The notes under the pieces: model-generated
The model's database searches: none
What the model was told of the DNA's origin: nothing
What the model saw: only the letters and a program-made list of their open reading frames with translations
Translations under genes and position numbers: made by a program
Shown: piece after piece, positions 1 to 5,610 of the stretch
How positions within the stretch are numbered: the stretch's first letter is position 1
Layout of the letters: the number at the start of each line of letters is the position of its first letter
DNA from: Treponema sp.
GTDB lineage: Bacteria; Spirochaetota; Spirochaetia; Treponematales; Treponemataceae
Direction of reading: 5' to 3'
Length of the DNA stretch: 10,977 nt
Assembly (NCBI GenBank): GCA_016293645.1
Contig: JAEDDW010000057.1
Coordinates: forward strand, 1 to 10,977

Positions 1-7
1 GCACACA

Positions 8-81
8 CGTCATTGCGAGGAGCGTAGCGACGAAGCAATCCATTCATGCCTTAGCAACTCCCGTAAATGGATTACTTCATC
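8..81. repeat. Dispersed palindromic intergenic repeat with a degraded inverted second arm
   Basis: Positions 8-42 carry a motif that begins GTCATTGCGAGGAGCG and ends GACGAAGCAATCCA. Its ends (ATTGC at 12-16, GCAAT at 35-39) can pair. From memory, near-identical sequences occur as dispersed intergenic palindromes in many unrelated bacterial genomes. A second arm, TGGATTACTTCATC (68-81), matches the reverse complement of 29-42 at 12 of 14 positions. Both differences are G to A. The pair therefore looks like the two ends of a small inverted-repeat element whose right arm has decayed. No coding sequence lies inside it. It could be a MITE-like relic or a structured RNA element; the sequence does not decide. 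Confidence 0.6.
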
Positions 82-108
82 ATTATGCCAGTTCTACCGC
101 AGCAGTGA

Positions 109-137
109 TTCCTAATTCCTAATTAATATACTATACT
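109..137 (+). promoter_or_regulatory. Candidate rnhA promoter, predicted leaderless
   Basis: Two overlapping TATACT hexamers lie at 127-132 and 132-137. The second ends 6 nt before the rnhA ATG at 144, so initiation about 7 nt downstream would put the first transcribed base at or next to the start codon. The -35 candidate at 17-bp spacing, TTCCTA (109-114), is weak. No Shine-Dalgarno precedes the ATG (the six bases before it are TTTCCC). A short tandem repeat, ATTCCTA twice (109-122), overlaps the -35 region. Confidence 0.45.
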
Positions 138-143
138 TTTCCC

Positions 144-593
144 ATGAGCAATTTAGTTATTTATACAGACGGCGGATGTTCCGGGAACCCAGGCCCGGGC
201 GGATGGGGAACGGTAATCATAGACGGATCTAAAATCACAAAGCTTTCAGGCGGAGAAAAACAGACGACAAACAACCGCATGGAACTGAGCGCTGCCATAA
301 ATGCCCTTGACGCAACGGTAAAGAATACGGAATGGAGAAGCCGCCATGTCGAGGTATACAGCGACAGCCAGTACGTGAAGAACGGAATCACCTCATGGAT
401 AAAGAACTGGAAGAAGAACGGATGGAAGACAGCCGCAAAAAAGCCGGTCCTAAACCAGGACCTATGGATTGCCCTGGACAACCTTTACAACCAGCTGGAC
501 ATTGAGTGGAAATGGGTAAAGGGACATGCAGGCGTTGAATACAACGAAATCTGCGACCAGCTCTGCAGAATGGAAATGGATAAATTCATGTAG
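144..593 (+). CDS. rnhA: Ribonuclease HI
   Basis: This 149-residue protein is a complete ribonuclease HI, which cuts the RNA strand of RNA-DNA hybrids (R-loops, Okazaki primers) in the cytoplasm. The family N-terminus YTDGGCSGNPGPGG (residues 7-20) gives the first metal-binding Asp (D9). E47 lies in NNRMELSA, D74 in VYSDSQYV, H128 in KGHAG and D138 in NEICDQLCR. These correspond to the catalytic D10, E48, D70, H124 and D134 of the E. coli enzyme, which has 155 residues. The basic, Trp-rich handle (about residues 84-100, WIKNWKKNGWK) used for hybrid binding is present. The ATG at 144 is chosen because it leaves the usual 8 residues before the first Asp. The gene stands alone, converges on the tonB operon and has no visible Shine-Dalgarno. 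Confidence 0.97.
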   Translation: MSNLVIYTDGGCSGNPGPGGWGTVIIDGSKITKLSGGEKQTTNNRMELSAAINALDATVKNTEWRSRHVEVYSDSQYVKNGITSWIKNWKKNGWKTAAKKPVLNQDLWIALDNLYNQLDIEWKWVKGHAGVEYNEICDQLCRMEMDKFM

Positions 594-596
594 AAC

Positions 597-636
597 AAAA
601 AAGACAGCAGAAACATCATAATGAAATTTCCGCTGC
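597..636 (-). terminator. Rho-independent terminator of the receptor-exbB-exbD-exbD-tonB operon
   Basis: On the minus strand, GCAGCGGAAA (636-627) pairs with TTTCTGCTGT (613-604) to form a 10-bp stem with two G-U wobbles around a 13-nt loop. A C and a run of six T (602-597) follow. It starts 13 bases after the tonB stop codon. Read on the plus strand, the two wobbles become A-C mismatches, so the hairpin is much weaker for rnhA transcripts. It therefore looks built mainly for the minus-strand operon, although it sits directly after the rnhA stop. Confidence 0.8.
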
Positions 637-649
637 TTTTCTGTTCAGC

Positions 650-1273
650 CTATCTGATTGCAAATCTTACAGGATAACGGAACCTTACAGCCACGTTCTG
701 ACCGTTCGCTGTTGCCGGAATGCACGACAGACCTTCCAAAGCCTTCAAGGCAGCCTGCGCAAAACCATGCCCCGGATCACGGAGAACTACGGCCTTTCTT
801 ATTGTTCCGTATTGATCGATATAAAGCTCAAGGTAAACAACTCCTTCGATTCCCTGCTGCAATGCCATTGCCGGATATTCAACACGCTTAAGGATTGTTT
901 CCGTCGGAATCACAGGGATGCTTGAAATCTTGTGCTGCGGAAGAAAATCAATCTCCTGATCGCCCGCCATGGTCGTATCTGGAATTTCCTGTATCTTTTC
1001 CTCGGTTTCAATGATTTTTTCCGCCGCCTTCGTCTGCTGTGTCATCACGATCACCTTTTCTTCAGGTGCAGGTGGCGGTGGAGCATATTCCATGACATCA
1101 ACCAGCTTGAACATCGTCGCATCGAATTCAGTCTGAGCATAGTTTTCCGGCTTTGGACTGCTCTTTACAAAACGGAACAACAGCACATACACAACGCAGA
1201 CAATGACCACACTTGCCAGGCGGATCAGATTTGGAATGTCCGATTTCTTTATTTTCAACAGAAGGCCTCTCAT
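650..1273 (-). CDS. tonB: TonB, energy-transducing periplasm-spanning protein
   Basis: This 207-residue protein matches TonB, which carries proton-motive energy from the ExbB-ExbD motor to outer-membrane receptors. It has a basic N-terminus, one inner-membrane segment (about 15-36), a linker with a single short proline run (PPPPAP, 65-70) and a charged, probably helical stretch (about 71-97). The C-terminal TonB domain (about 128-205) shows the family hallmarks: RVEYPAMALQQGIEG, the YIDQYGTIRKAVV strand region, and the closing PVRF (201-204). The proline-rich part is shorter than in E. coli TonB. The start is fixed by an AGGAGG (1287-1282) 8 nt upstream. The ATG directly follows the stop of the preceding exbD, so translation is probably coupled. 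It is the last gene of operon B. Confidence 0.93.
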   Translation of the reverse strand: MRGLLLKIKKSDIPNLIRLASVVIVCVVYVLLFRFVKSSPKPENYAQTEFDATMFKLVDVMEYAPPPPAPEEKVIVMTQQTKAAEKIIETEEKIQEIPDTTMAGDQEIDFLPQHKISSIPVIPTETILKRVEYPAMALQQGIEGVVYLELYIDQYGTIRKAVVLRDPGHGFAQAALKALEGLSCIPATANGQNVAVRFRYPVRFAIR

Positions 1274-1675
1274 TTACCGCACCTCCTGCACGACAAAGCT
1301 TACAACCCTGTGCTGAAGTCTCTGGAGTATCTGAACTACGGAATCAACATATCTGTAGGGAGTATTCCTGTCCGCGATGACATGGATTCTCACACCCGGA
1401 TTTGCCACGACAGCGGCCGCGATATTCTGCTCAAGGCTTTCGCCCGTCTGCCGTATTCCATCCACATAGACTCCGCCGTCAGCCATCACCCAGATTTCAA
1501 AATTCTTTTCAGCCTGGGTCTTCTCAAGATTCAATGCTTCCGTATACTCGATGGGCTGCTCGTGACGCTGGTTCATCAGGGAGATGAGCATGATGAAAAT
1601 CAAAAGCAGGAATCCGATGTCCGACATCGAGGATGTCGTTATGGAACAGTTTCTGCGCTTTCTGTTTATGTTCAT
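1274..1675 (-). CDS. exbD: ExbD/TolR-family proton-channel subunit, second copy
   Basis: This 133-residue protein is the second of two neighbouring ExbD/TolR-type subunits. It has a short basic cytoplasmic tail (1-10), one membrane helix (about 17-35) and a periplasmic domain (about 36-133). The helix motif MSDIGFLLLIFIML holds the conserved proton-carrying Asp (D19, equivalent to D25 of E. coli ExbD). The family pattern ADRNTPYRYVDSVVQILQ is seen near residues 100-117. The gene overlaps the previous exbD by 4 nt (ATGA) and has a GGAGG 7 nt before its ATG. It differs clearly in sequence from its neighbour, so it is not a recent duplicate. TolR is an alternative name at the family level, but the tonB and receptor neighbours favour ExbD. 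Confidence 0.9.
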   Translation of the reverse strand: MNINRKRRNCSITTSSMSDIGFLLLIFIMLISLMNQRHEQPIEYTEALNLEKTQAEKNFEIWVMADGGVYVDGIRQTGESLEQNIAAAVVANPGVRIHVIADRNTPYRYVDSVVQILQRLQHRVVSFVVQEVR

Positions 1676-2076
1676 TGCCGATCCTCCATCCTGAATGAGA
1701 AATTTTCAACACCGCAGATTCTGACGGAATGAATCATATCGATCACATGCTGATATGGACAGTCCGGATCAATCAGAAGAAGAAAGGTCATGTTCGGAAA
1801 GGACTGCTTCATGGATGCGATCTTTCCTTCAAGAATTTCCATGGAAACAACTTCGCCTTTGATCGAAACAGTTCCGTCGGAACCAAGATTGCATGTCATC
1901 AGGTCCTGGCTGTTTACGACACGAGGTTTTTCTTTTTCCGGAAGGTTCAGAAGGAATCCCTTGTTCACATTGAAGCCTGCAATGACGATGAAGAAAACAA
2001 TCAGCAGAAACGAAAGATCATTGAGTGAGCCGGAACTTCCAGCCTCGTCTATTCCACGCCGTTGTCTTTTAATCAT
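1672..2076 (-). CDS. exbD: ExbD/TolR-family proton-channel subunit, first copy
   Basis: This 134-residue ExbD/TolR-type protein has a basic N-terminus (KRQRR), a membrane helix (about 18-36) containing the conserved Asp (D20 in SLNDLSFLLIVFF) and a periplasmic domain. The sequence after the helix, GFNVNKGFLLNLPE, matches the usual ExbD exit from the membrane (a short turn to a strand ending in LP). The later stretch LLIDPDCPYQHVIDMIHSV replaces the common ADK-TPYG region. With ExbB it should form the proton channel that powers TonB. It overlaps exbB by 8 nt and exbD copy 2 by 4 nt, with GAAGG 9 nt before the ATG. Whether the two ExbDs form a heterodimer in one motor or belong to separate motors cannot be told from sequence. 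Confidence 0.9.
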   Translation of the reverse strand: MIKRQRRGIDEAGSSGSLNDLSFLLIVFFIVIAGFNVNKGFLLNLPEKEKPRVVNSQDLMTCNLGSDGTVSIKGEVVSMEILEGKIASMKQSFPNMTFLLLIDPDCPYQHVIDMIHSVRICGVENFSFRMEDRQ

Positions 2077-2695
2077 CTGATTTTACCTTCAGCAGAAGCG
2101 GCACAAGATCATTGACTGTCTTTGATACTTCAGCCGCAAAATTATCCACACGCTGGACAAGAAGGTTGTAGCCGATGGATGCGATGATTGCGATGATCAG
2201 ACCAAAAACTGTCGTAATGAGGGCTTCATAGATTCCGCCTGCAACAAGCTGTGCGTTGACATCCGTTGCGCTTGCGATGCTTTTGAAGGCACCGATCATT
2301 CCGCTTACAGTTCCAAGGAATCCGGTCAACGGTGCAAGGGAAGCAAGTGCGGTCAGATAGTTAAATCCGCTTTCCATGCGGCGAATCCTTTCCTGGGCTT
2401 CAGCTTCCGCGGCACGTTCCATACGGTTCTCTCCAAAACCTGCATTTTCGATGAGCGCATAAAGAACTGTCGCAGCTGTTTTTTTTCTTGTGCATTTTTC
2501 AAGCATCTTCAAGGCTTCATCATTTTTGCCGTCCACAAGAAACATCTTGACTTCTTTTGCAAGACCGTCAACCTTGCAGTCATGCCAGAAAAGATAAACG
2601 CAACGCTCGATGATCAGGGCAAAAGTTGCAATACTGAACACGAGGAGAATCCACATGAATGGTCCCCCAAGATTGAACATTTCTATAAGATTCAT
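2069..2695 (-). CDS. exbB: ExbB/MotA/TolQ-family proton-channel protein
   Basis: This 208-residue protein has the three-helix ExbB plan: an N-terminal helix (about 13-35), a cytoplasmic loop (about 36-112) and a pair of C-terminal helices (about 114-137 and 153-180). The signature LASLAPLTGFLGTVSGMIGAF starts near residue 117 and contains the pore-type Thr129. GGIYEALITTVFGLIIAI (153-170) holds the second Thr cluster (161-162) and family motif. It should form the pentameric stator around an ExbD dimer in the inner membrane. An AAGGAG (2710-2705) lies 9 nt before the ATG. An in-frame ATGTAA lies directly before that start. The gene follows the receptor gene by 16 bases, so it is cotranscribed with it. 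Confidence 0.93.
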   Translation of the reverse strand: MNLIEMFNLGGPFMWILLVFSIATFALIIERCVYLFWHDCKVDGLAKEVKMFLVDGKNDEALKMLEKCTRKKTAATVLYALIENAGFGENRMERAAEAEAQERIRRMESGFNYLTALASLAPLTGFLGTVSGMIGAFKSIASATDVNAQLVAGGIYEALITTVFGLIIAIIASIGYNLLVQRVDNFAAEVSKTVNDLVPLLLKVKSDD

Positions 2696-2711
2696 TTACA
2701 TACGCTCCTTT

Positions 2712-5228
2712 TTAATAACTGATTCTGCATCCCAACGAAATCATCGGGATTCCAATTCCAAAGTTTGCATCGCTGCTTGTTGCCTTGCCTGTCGTCTGAT
2801 CAAATCTTTCTGAAGTCTTTGGAGAATAAAGATTCATGAAGACGTCCTCAGCACCAAGATACCATTCCCACTTCCACTTTGGATGATTTTTGAAAGTTCC
2901 ATTGTGGGCAATTCTTATGTCCACTGGACAGCTGATATCCGTCCTCAACGTATCGCTGTAGAAGTGGCTTCTTGTATAACGCTGCATAATCTGTCCATCG
3001 GGACCCATTGCAGGATAACAGTACCTTTCACCATCAGTTCTTGGTGTTCCCGTTGCAAGTGTTCCTTTAACCGTAATCGTCCATGTCGGAACCGGCTTAT
3101 AGTTCACGATCAGGTTCAGCGTGTTGAATCTGTGGAAACTTGGGAAATACCATTCATTCAAAGGATCTCCGCGTGAACTTGTCTGATCCGGATATTCAGC
3201 TTTTCTTGGATTCTTATATTTTGCATAGATGAAAGAATATGTAAGATATCCGTTCCATTTTTCGCCAATGGACTTCTGGGCCATAAGGTCAAACCCTGCT
3301 GTGTAGCCTTTGCCATCCATTACAGCTTCTGCGGTGACATCCAAAGGATTTCTCATATCGTTGATCACATAGAGTCTGTTGAGATAATGCTTATAGTAAC
3401 CTTCAACAGAGAATTTCCAGTTGTTCTTCATTTCAATTTCAGAACCTAAAACTCCGAAAAGAACACGGTCCATCTTAAGTTTGTCATTTATGATCACATC
3501 TTCAGAGACCATCACTGCATCAAAAGGAATGGCCGAAAAAAGACCTGCACCAGCCGTAAATGTAACTTTGCTGATTTCACCCAGGTCACGCCATGGTGTC
3601 ACATGCACCGTCGCCCTAGGATTGACGTCCACCCTGGAATTCAAGTCGATTCCATCCCCGGTAAGCAAGGCATGTTCCGCACGAAGACCAAGCTCACCGC
3701 TAAGCAGCGACTCATCGGTTCCATAGTTCCATAGAGCAAAAGCCGCGGTGTTGAATGTCTTGACTCCTTCCGCCTCAATGCTGAACTTGAACGGCATGTA
3801 TGCAGGATATGGAGCATTTCCAAAATCCACTTCCGACCACATGAAACCGTTTTCCTTTGTCGTCTGGAATGCAAGGACTTCTTCCGCTCCGAATTTGATC
3901 CTGCTGAAATCATTCAGGACGACTTCCGAATCGATTTTCCCCTGCACCATCTGATGGTTGACTTTCTCATAGTAATCACTGAATGTGTCCAGATTGTAGC
4001 TTCCGCCTTCATGGACAGAAGGGAACTGGCTGCCCCACTTTTCAATAAAGTCTTTGTTGTAGTGTATCTCTCCCTGGTCCTTCATCTTCATGGAAAGATC
4101 TTCGTACATCATGCTCCAGGCAAAACGTGCATTCGCCTGAACCTTGTCTGTCGGCATCCAGTTTGCACCAAGCCCAACGATACCCTGATAGACATCATAC
4201 TTCATCTCACCAAAACTGATGACCTCGTCATCGGATTCAACGTCATCCTTATCCATATTGATGTGCATGCCATCGCTTCCGAAGAATCCGTTTACAGTGA
4301 ATGTAAGTTTATCTGTCGGCTGGTAATATCCCTTGGCAAAGAAATCACGGATATAAGGAGGAGCTTCAAGCATGTCTGCCGCAGTACCACCAAGTGCCTT
4401 GTATGTTCCGACAAGTGTTTCAAGATAAGTTGCTTTTGCACCCAAGACGATTCCGGCCTTTTTACCGATTGGTGTTGAAAGGAACAATGAAGATGAGATG
4501 TAGTTCAGGTCAAAGATGAAATGAAGTTCATCGTCCGGCATTACCGTGTTTACTTCAAGAAGACCGGAAACAGCACGTCCATATTCCGCAGAAAAAACAC
4601 CATTGCTCAGCTTTGTGCTTTCTACAAAATTAGGACTGAAAATTGAATATGATCCGCCCCAGTGCCATGGAAACATCACATAGACGCCATCCATCGCATA
4701 AGACATTTCCCTGGGATATCCGCCGCGCACGCTGGGTTCGCTGTTCCACTGGCCACCAAAAGTCATACCAGGCATTGTATTCACGGAAGACATTACATCT
4801 TCAACAAGTCCTGTCCTCGCAGTGGTGTCCATCTGCTCTTTTGTCATTACAACGGAAACACCCGACTGCTGTTCGTTTTTCTGTGCTGAACGGGCAACGA
4901 CAATTTCCTTTCCTTCAAGAAAATCTGAAATCATCATCGCGATTATGATTTCACCTGCACCGCTCTTGATATGTGTCACATTCTGGCTGTACCCGGGAAA
5001 CTGACAGACAACATTACCCTGCTCAAATTTCTCACCAAGATCAAGGACAGCCTTTCCATCCATATCTGTCTCAACTGACACGGAACGGTTTTCATTCAAA
5101 AAGATTTTTGCGCCCTCAAGAGGCATTTCAAGTTCGCCATCACAGACCGTAATTCTGAGTTCTTCCGCATATGATGAAAGAACGATCAAACTACCAAATA
5201 CAATCGTCAAAAGTGCTTTCTTTTTCAT
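2712..5228 (-). CDS. TonB-dependent outer-membrane receptor with N-terminal regulatory-like domain
   Basis: This 838-residue protein is a TonB-dependent outer-membrane importer; its substrate is not evident. It starts with a Sec signal peptide (1-21, likely cut after SSYA). A beta-sandwich domain of the carboxypeptidase-regulatory type follows (about 23-98; GAKIFLNENRSVSVETDMDG is typical). A short EIVVARS stretch (108-114) is the best TonB-box candidate. The plug domain (about 122-228) includes PSVRGGYPREMSYAMDGVYV, the FPWHWGGSYSIFSPN loop and VFSAEYGRAVSGLLEV. The rest is rich in alternating strands, as expected of a 22-strand barrel, and ends in a terminal aromatic residue (Tyr838). The Trp/His-rich plug loop around 187-190 faces the ligand side in related proteins. 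The gene leads operon B and has its own promoter. exbB, two exbD and tonB follow, suggesting a dedicated motor. Confidence 0.92.
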   Translation of the reverse strand: MKKKALLTIVFGSLIVLSSYAEELRITVCDGELEMPLEGAKIFLNENRSVSVETDMDGKAVLDLGEKFEQGNVVCQFPGYSQNVTHIKSGAGEIIIAMMISDFLEGKEIVVARSAQKNEQQSGVSVVMTKEQMDTTARTGLVEDVMSSVNTMPGMTFGGQWNSEPSVRGGYPREMSYAMDGVYVMFPWHWGGSYSIFSPNFVESTKLSNGVFSAEYGRAVSGLLEVNTVMPDDELHFIFDLNYISSSLFLSTPIGKKAGIVLGAKATYLETLVGTYKALGGTAADMLEAPPYIRDFFAKGYYQPTDKLTFTVNGFFGSDGMHINMDKDDVESDDEVISFGEMKYDVYQGIVGLGANWMPTDKVQANARFAWSMMYEDLSMKMKDQGEIHYNKDFIEKWGSQFPSVHEGGSYNLDTFSDYYEKVNHQMVQGKIDSEVVLNDFSRIKFGAEEVLAFQTTKENGFMWSEVDFGNAPYPAYMPFKFSIEAEGVKTFNTAAFALWNYGTDESLLSGELGLRAEHALLTGDGIDLNSRVDVNPRATVHVTPWRDLGEISKVTFTAGAGLFSAIPFDAVMVSEDVIINDKLKMDRVLFGVLGSEIEMKNNWKFSVEGYYKHYLNRLYVINDMRNPLDVTAEAVMDGKGYTAGFDLMAQKSIGEKWNGYLTYSFIYAKYKNPRKAEYPDQTSSRGDPLNEWYFPSFHRFNTLNLIVNYKPVPTWTITVKGTLATGTPRTDGERYCYPAMGPDGQIMQRYTRSHFYSDTLRTDISCPVDIRIAHNGTFKNHPKWKWEWYLGAEDVFMNLYSPKTSERFDQTTGKATSSDANFGIGIPMISLGCRISY

Positions 5229-5234
5229 GATGCC

Positions 5235-5266
5235 ACTATAACATCACGATGGAAGCAGGAATTTCC
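5235..5266 (-). promoter_or_regulatory. Receptor-gene promoter: extended -10, predicted leaderless, with palindrome at -35
   Basis: On the minus strand, TGTTATAGT (5243-5235) is an extended -10 element (TGn plus TATAGT). It ends 6 nt before the receptor ATG (5228), so transcription would begin at or next to the start codon. No Shine-Dalgarno is present (the bases between are GGCATC). No good -35 hexamer exists at normal spacing. Instead a 9-bp palindrome, GGAATTTCC (5258-5266), covers the -35 position and is a plausible operator or activator site. Confidence 0.5.
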
Positions 5267-5281
5267 ACGAGGTAAAATTTA

Positions 5282-5311
5282 CGCGGTTCATGGAAAATTT
5301 TGCAGAACGCG
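5282..5311 (-). terminator. Weak candidate terminator between operons A and B
   Basis: On the minus strand, CGCGTTC (5311-5305) can pair with GAACCGCG (5289-5282) with one bulged C. The loop is 15 nt and contains AAAATTTT. The following bases, TAAATTTTACC, make only a poor U-tract. The hairpin begins 14 bases after the stop of the PII-like gene. It may attenuate read-through into the receptor gene, or it may simply reflect the repeated ACGCGGTT and A/T palindromes found here. Confidence 0.3.
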
Positions 5312-5325
5312 GTTTTAGCCGGATT

Positions 5326-5610
5326 TCAGTCCTCTGCCCTGACAGCAAACAGTTTTATACCCTCATCAGGAAATTTTTTCTTTATTTCACCCACAACTTT
5401 TTTAACCATATCAAGATCCTTGTCGTTGATGTAACTTATCATGGCAAAATTGGTCTCAGGCCACGTAGCCGTGCCAAGCTTTCTGTTGTCTCCGCCACGT
5501 CCGTAAACAAGAGGAATGGTCGTGTAGAAAAAATCGGCGACATTGTATTCCATCGCTTTCTCGATATCTTCCTGAACCGATTTGTTTGAGATTATTTCTA
5601 TTCTGTACAT
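5326..5610 (-). CDS. Small PII-like (ferredoxin-fold) protein linked to the RND pump
   Basis: This 94-residue soluble protein lacks a signal peptide and should be cytoplasmic. The pattern is beta-alpha-beta-beta-alpha-beta: strand MYRIEIIS (1-8), helix (about 11-22), strand DFFYTTIPLVYG (26-37), a Gly- and charge-rich loop (38-52), strand NFAMISYIND (54-63), helix (65-80) and final strand IKLFAVRAE (85-93). This matches the PII/GlnB-like or CutA-like ferredoxin fold, with the 38-52 segment where PII proteins carry the T-loop. It is shorter than GlnB (112 residues) and lacks the GlnB signature with the uridylylated Tyr, so it is not a canonical nitrogen regulator. It overlaps the RND gene by 13 nt and has AGGAAGG 9 nt before its ATG, so coupled translation is expected. 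Small PII-like proteins are encoded beside other RND exporters, suggesting it senses a ligand or metal for the pump. The exact family is uncertain. Confidence 0.7.
   Translation of the reverse strand: MYRIEIISNKSVQEDIEKAMEYNVADFFYTTIPLVYGRGGDNRKLGTATWPETNFAMISYINDKDLDMVKKVVGEIKKKFPDEGIKLFAVRAED

Noticed and set aside
1..143. CRISPR array or tRNA in the left intergenic region
   Set aside because: Only one full and one degraded inverted arm are present, with no regular direct repeats and spacers, and no cloverleaf fold was seen.
932..1732. A 266-codon open frame on the plus strand opposite tonB and exbD
   Set aside because: It lies wholly antisense to genes with clear family motifs, shows no recognisable domain and is rich in Arg/His/Ser in the way of shadow frames; no convincing ribosome site was seen.
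3954..4478. A 174-codon open frame on the plus strand inside the receptor gene
   Set aside because: It is antisense to the barrel and plug coding region, which has strong TonB-receptor motifs; no family resemblance.
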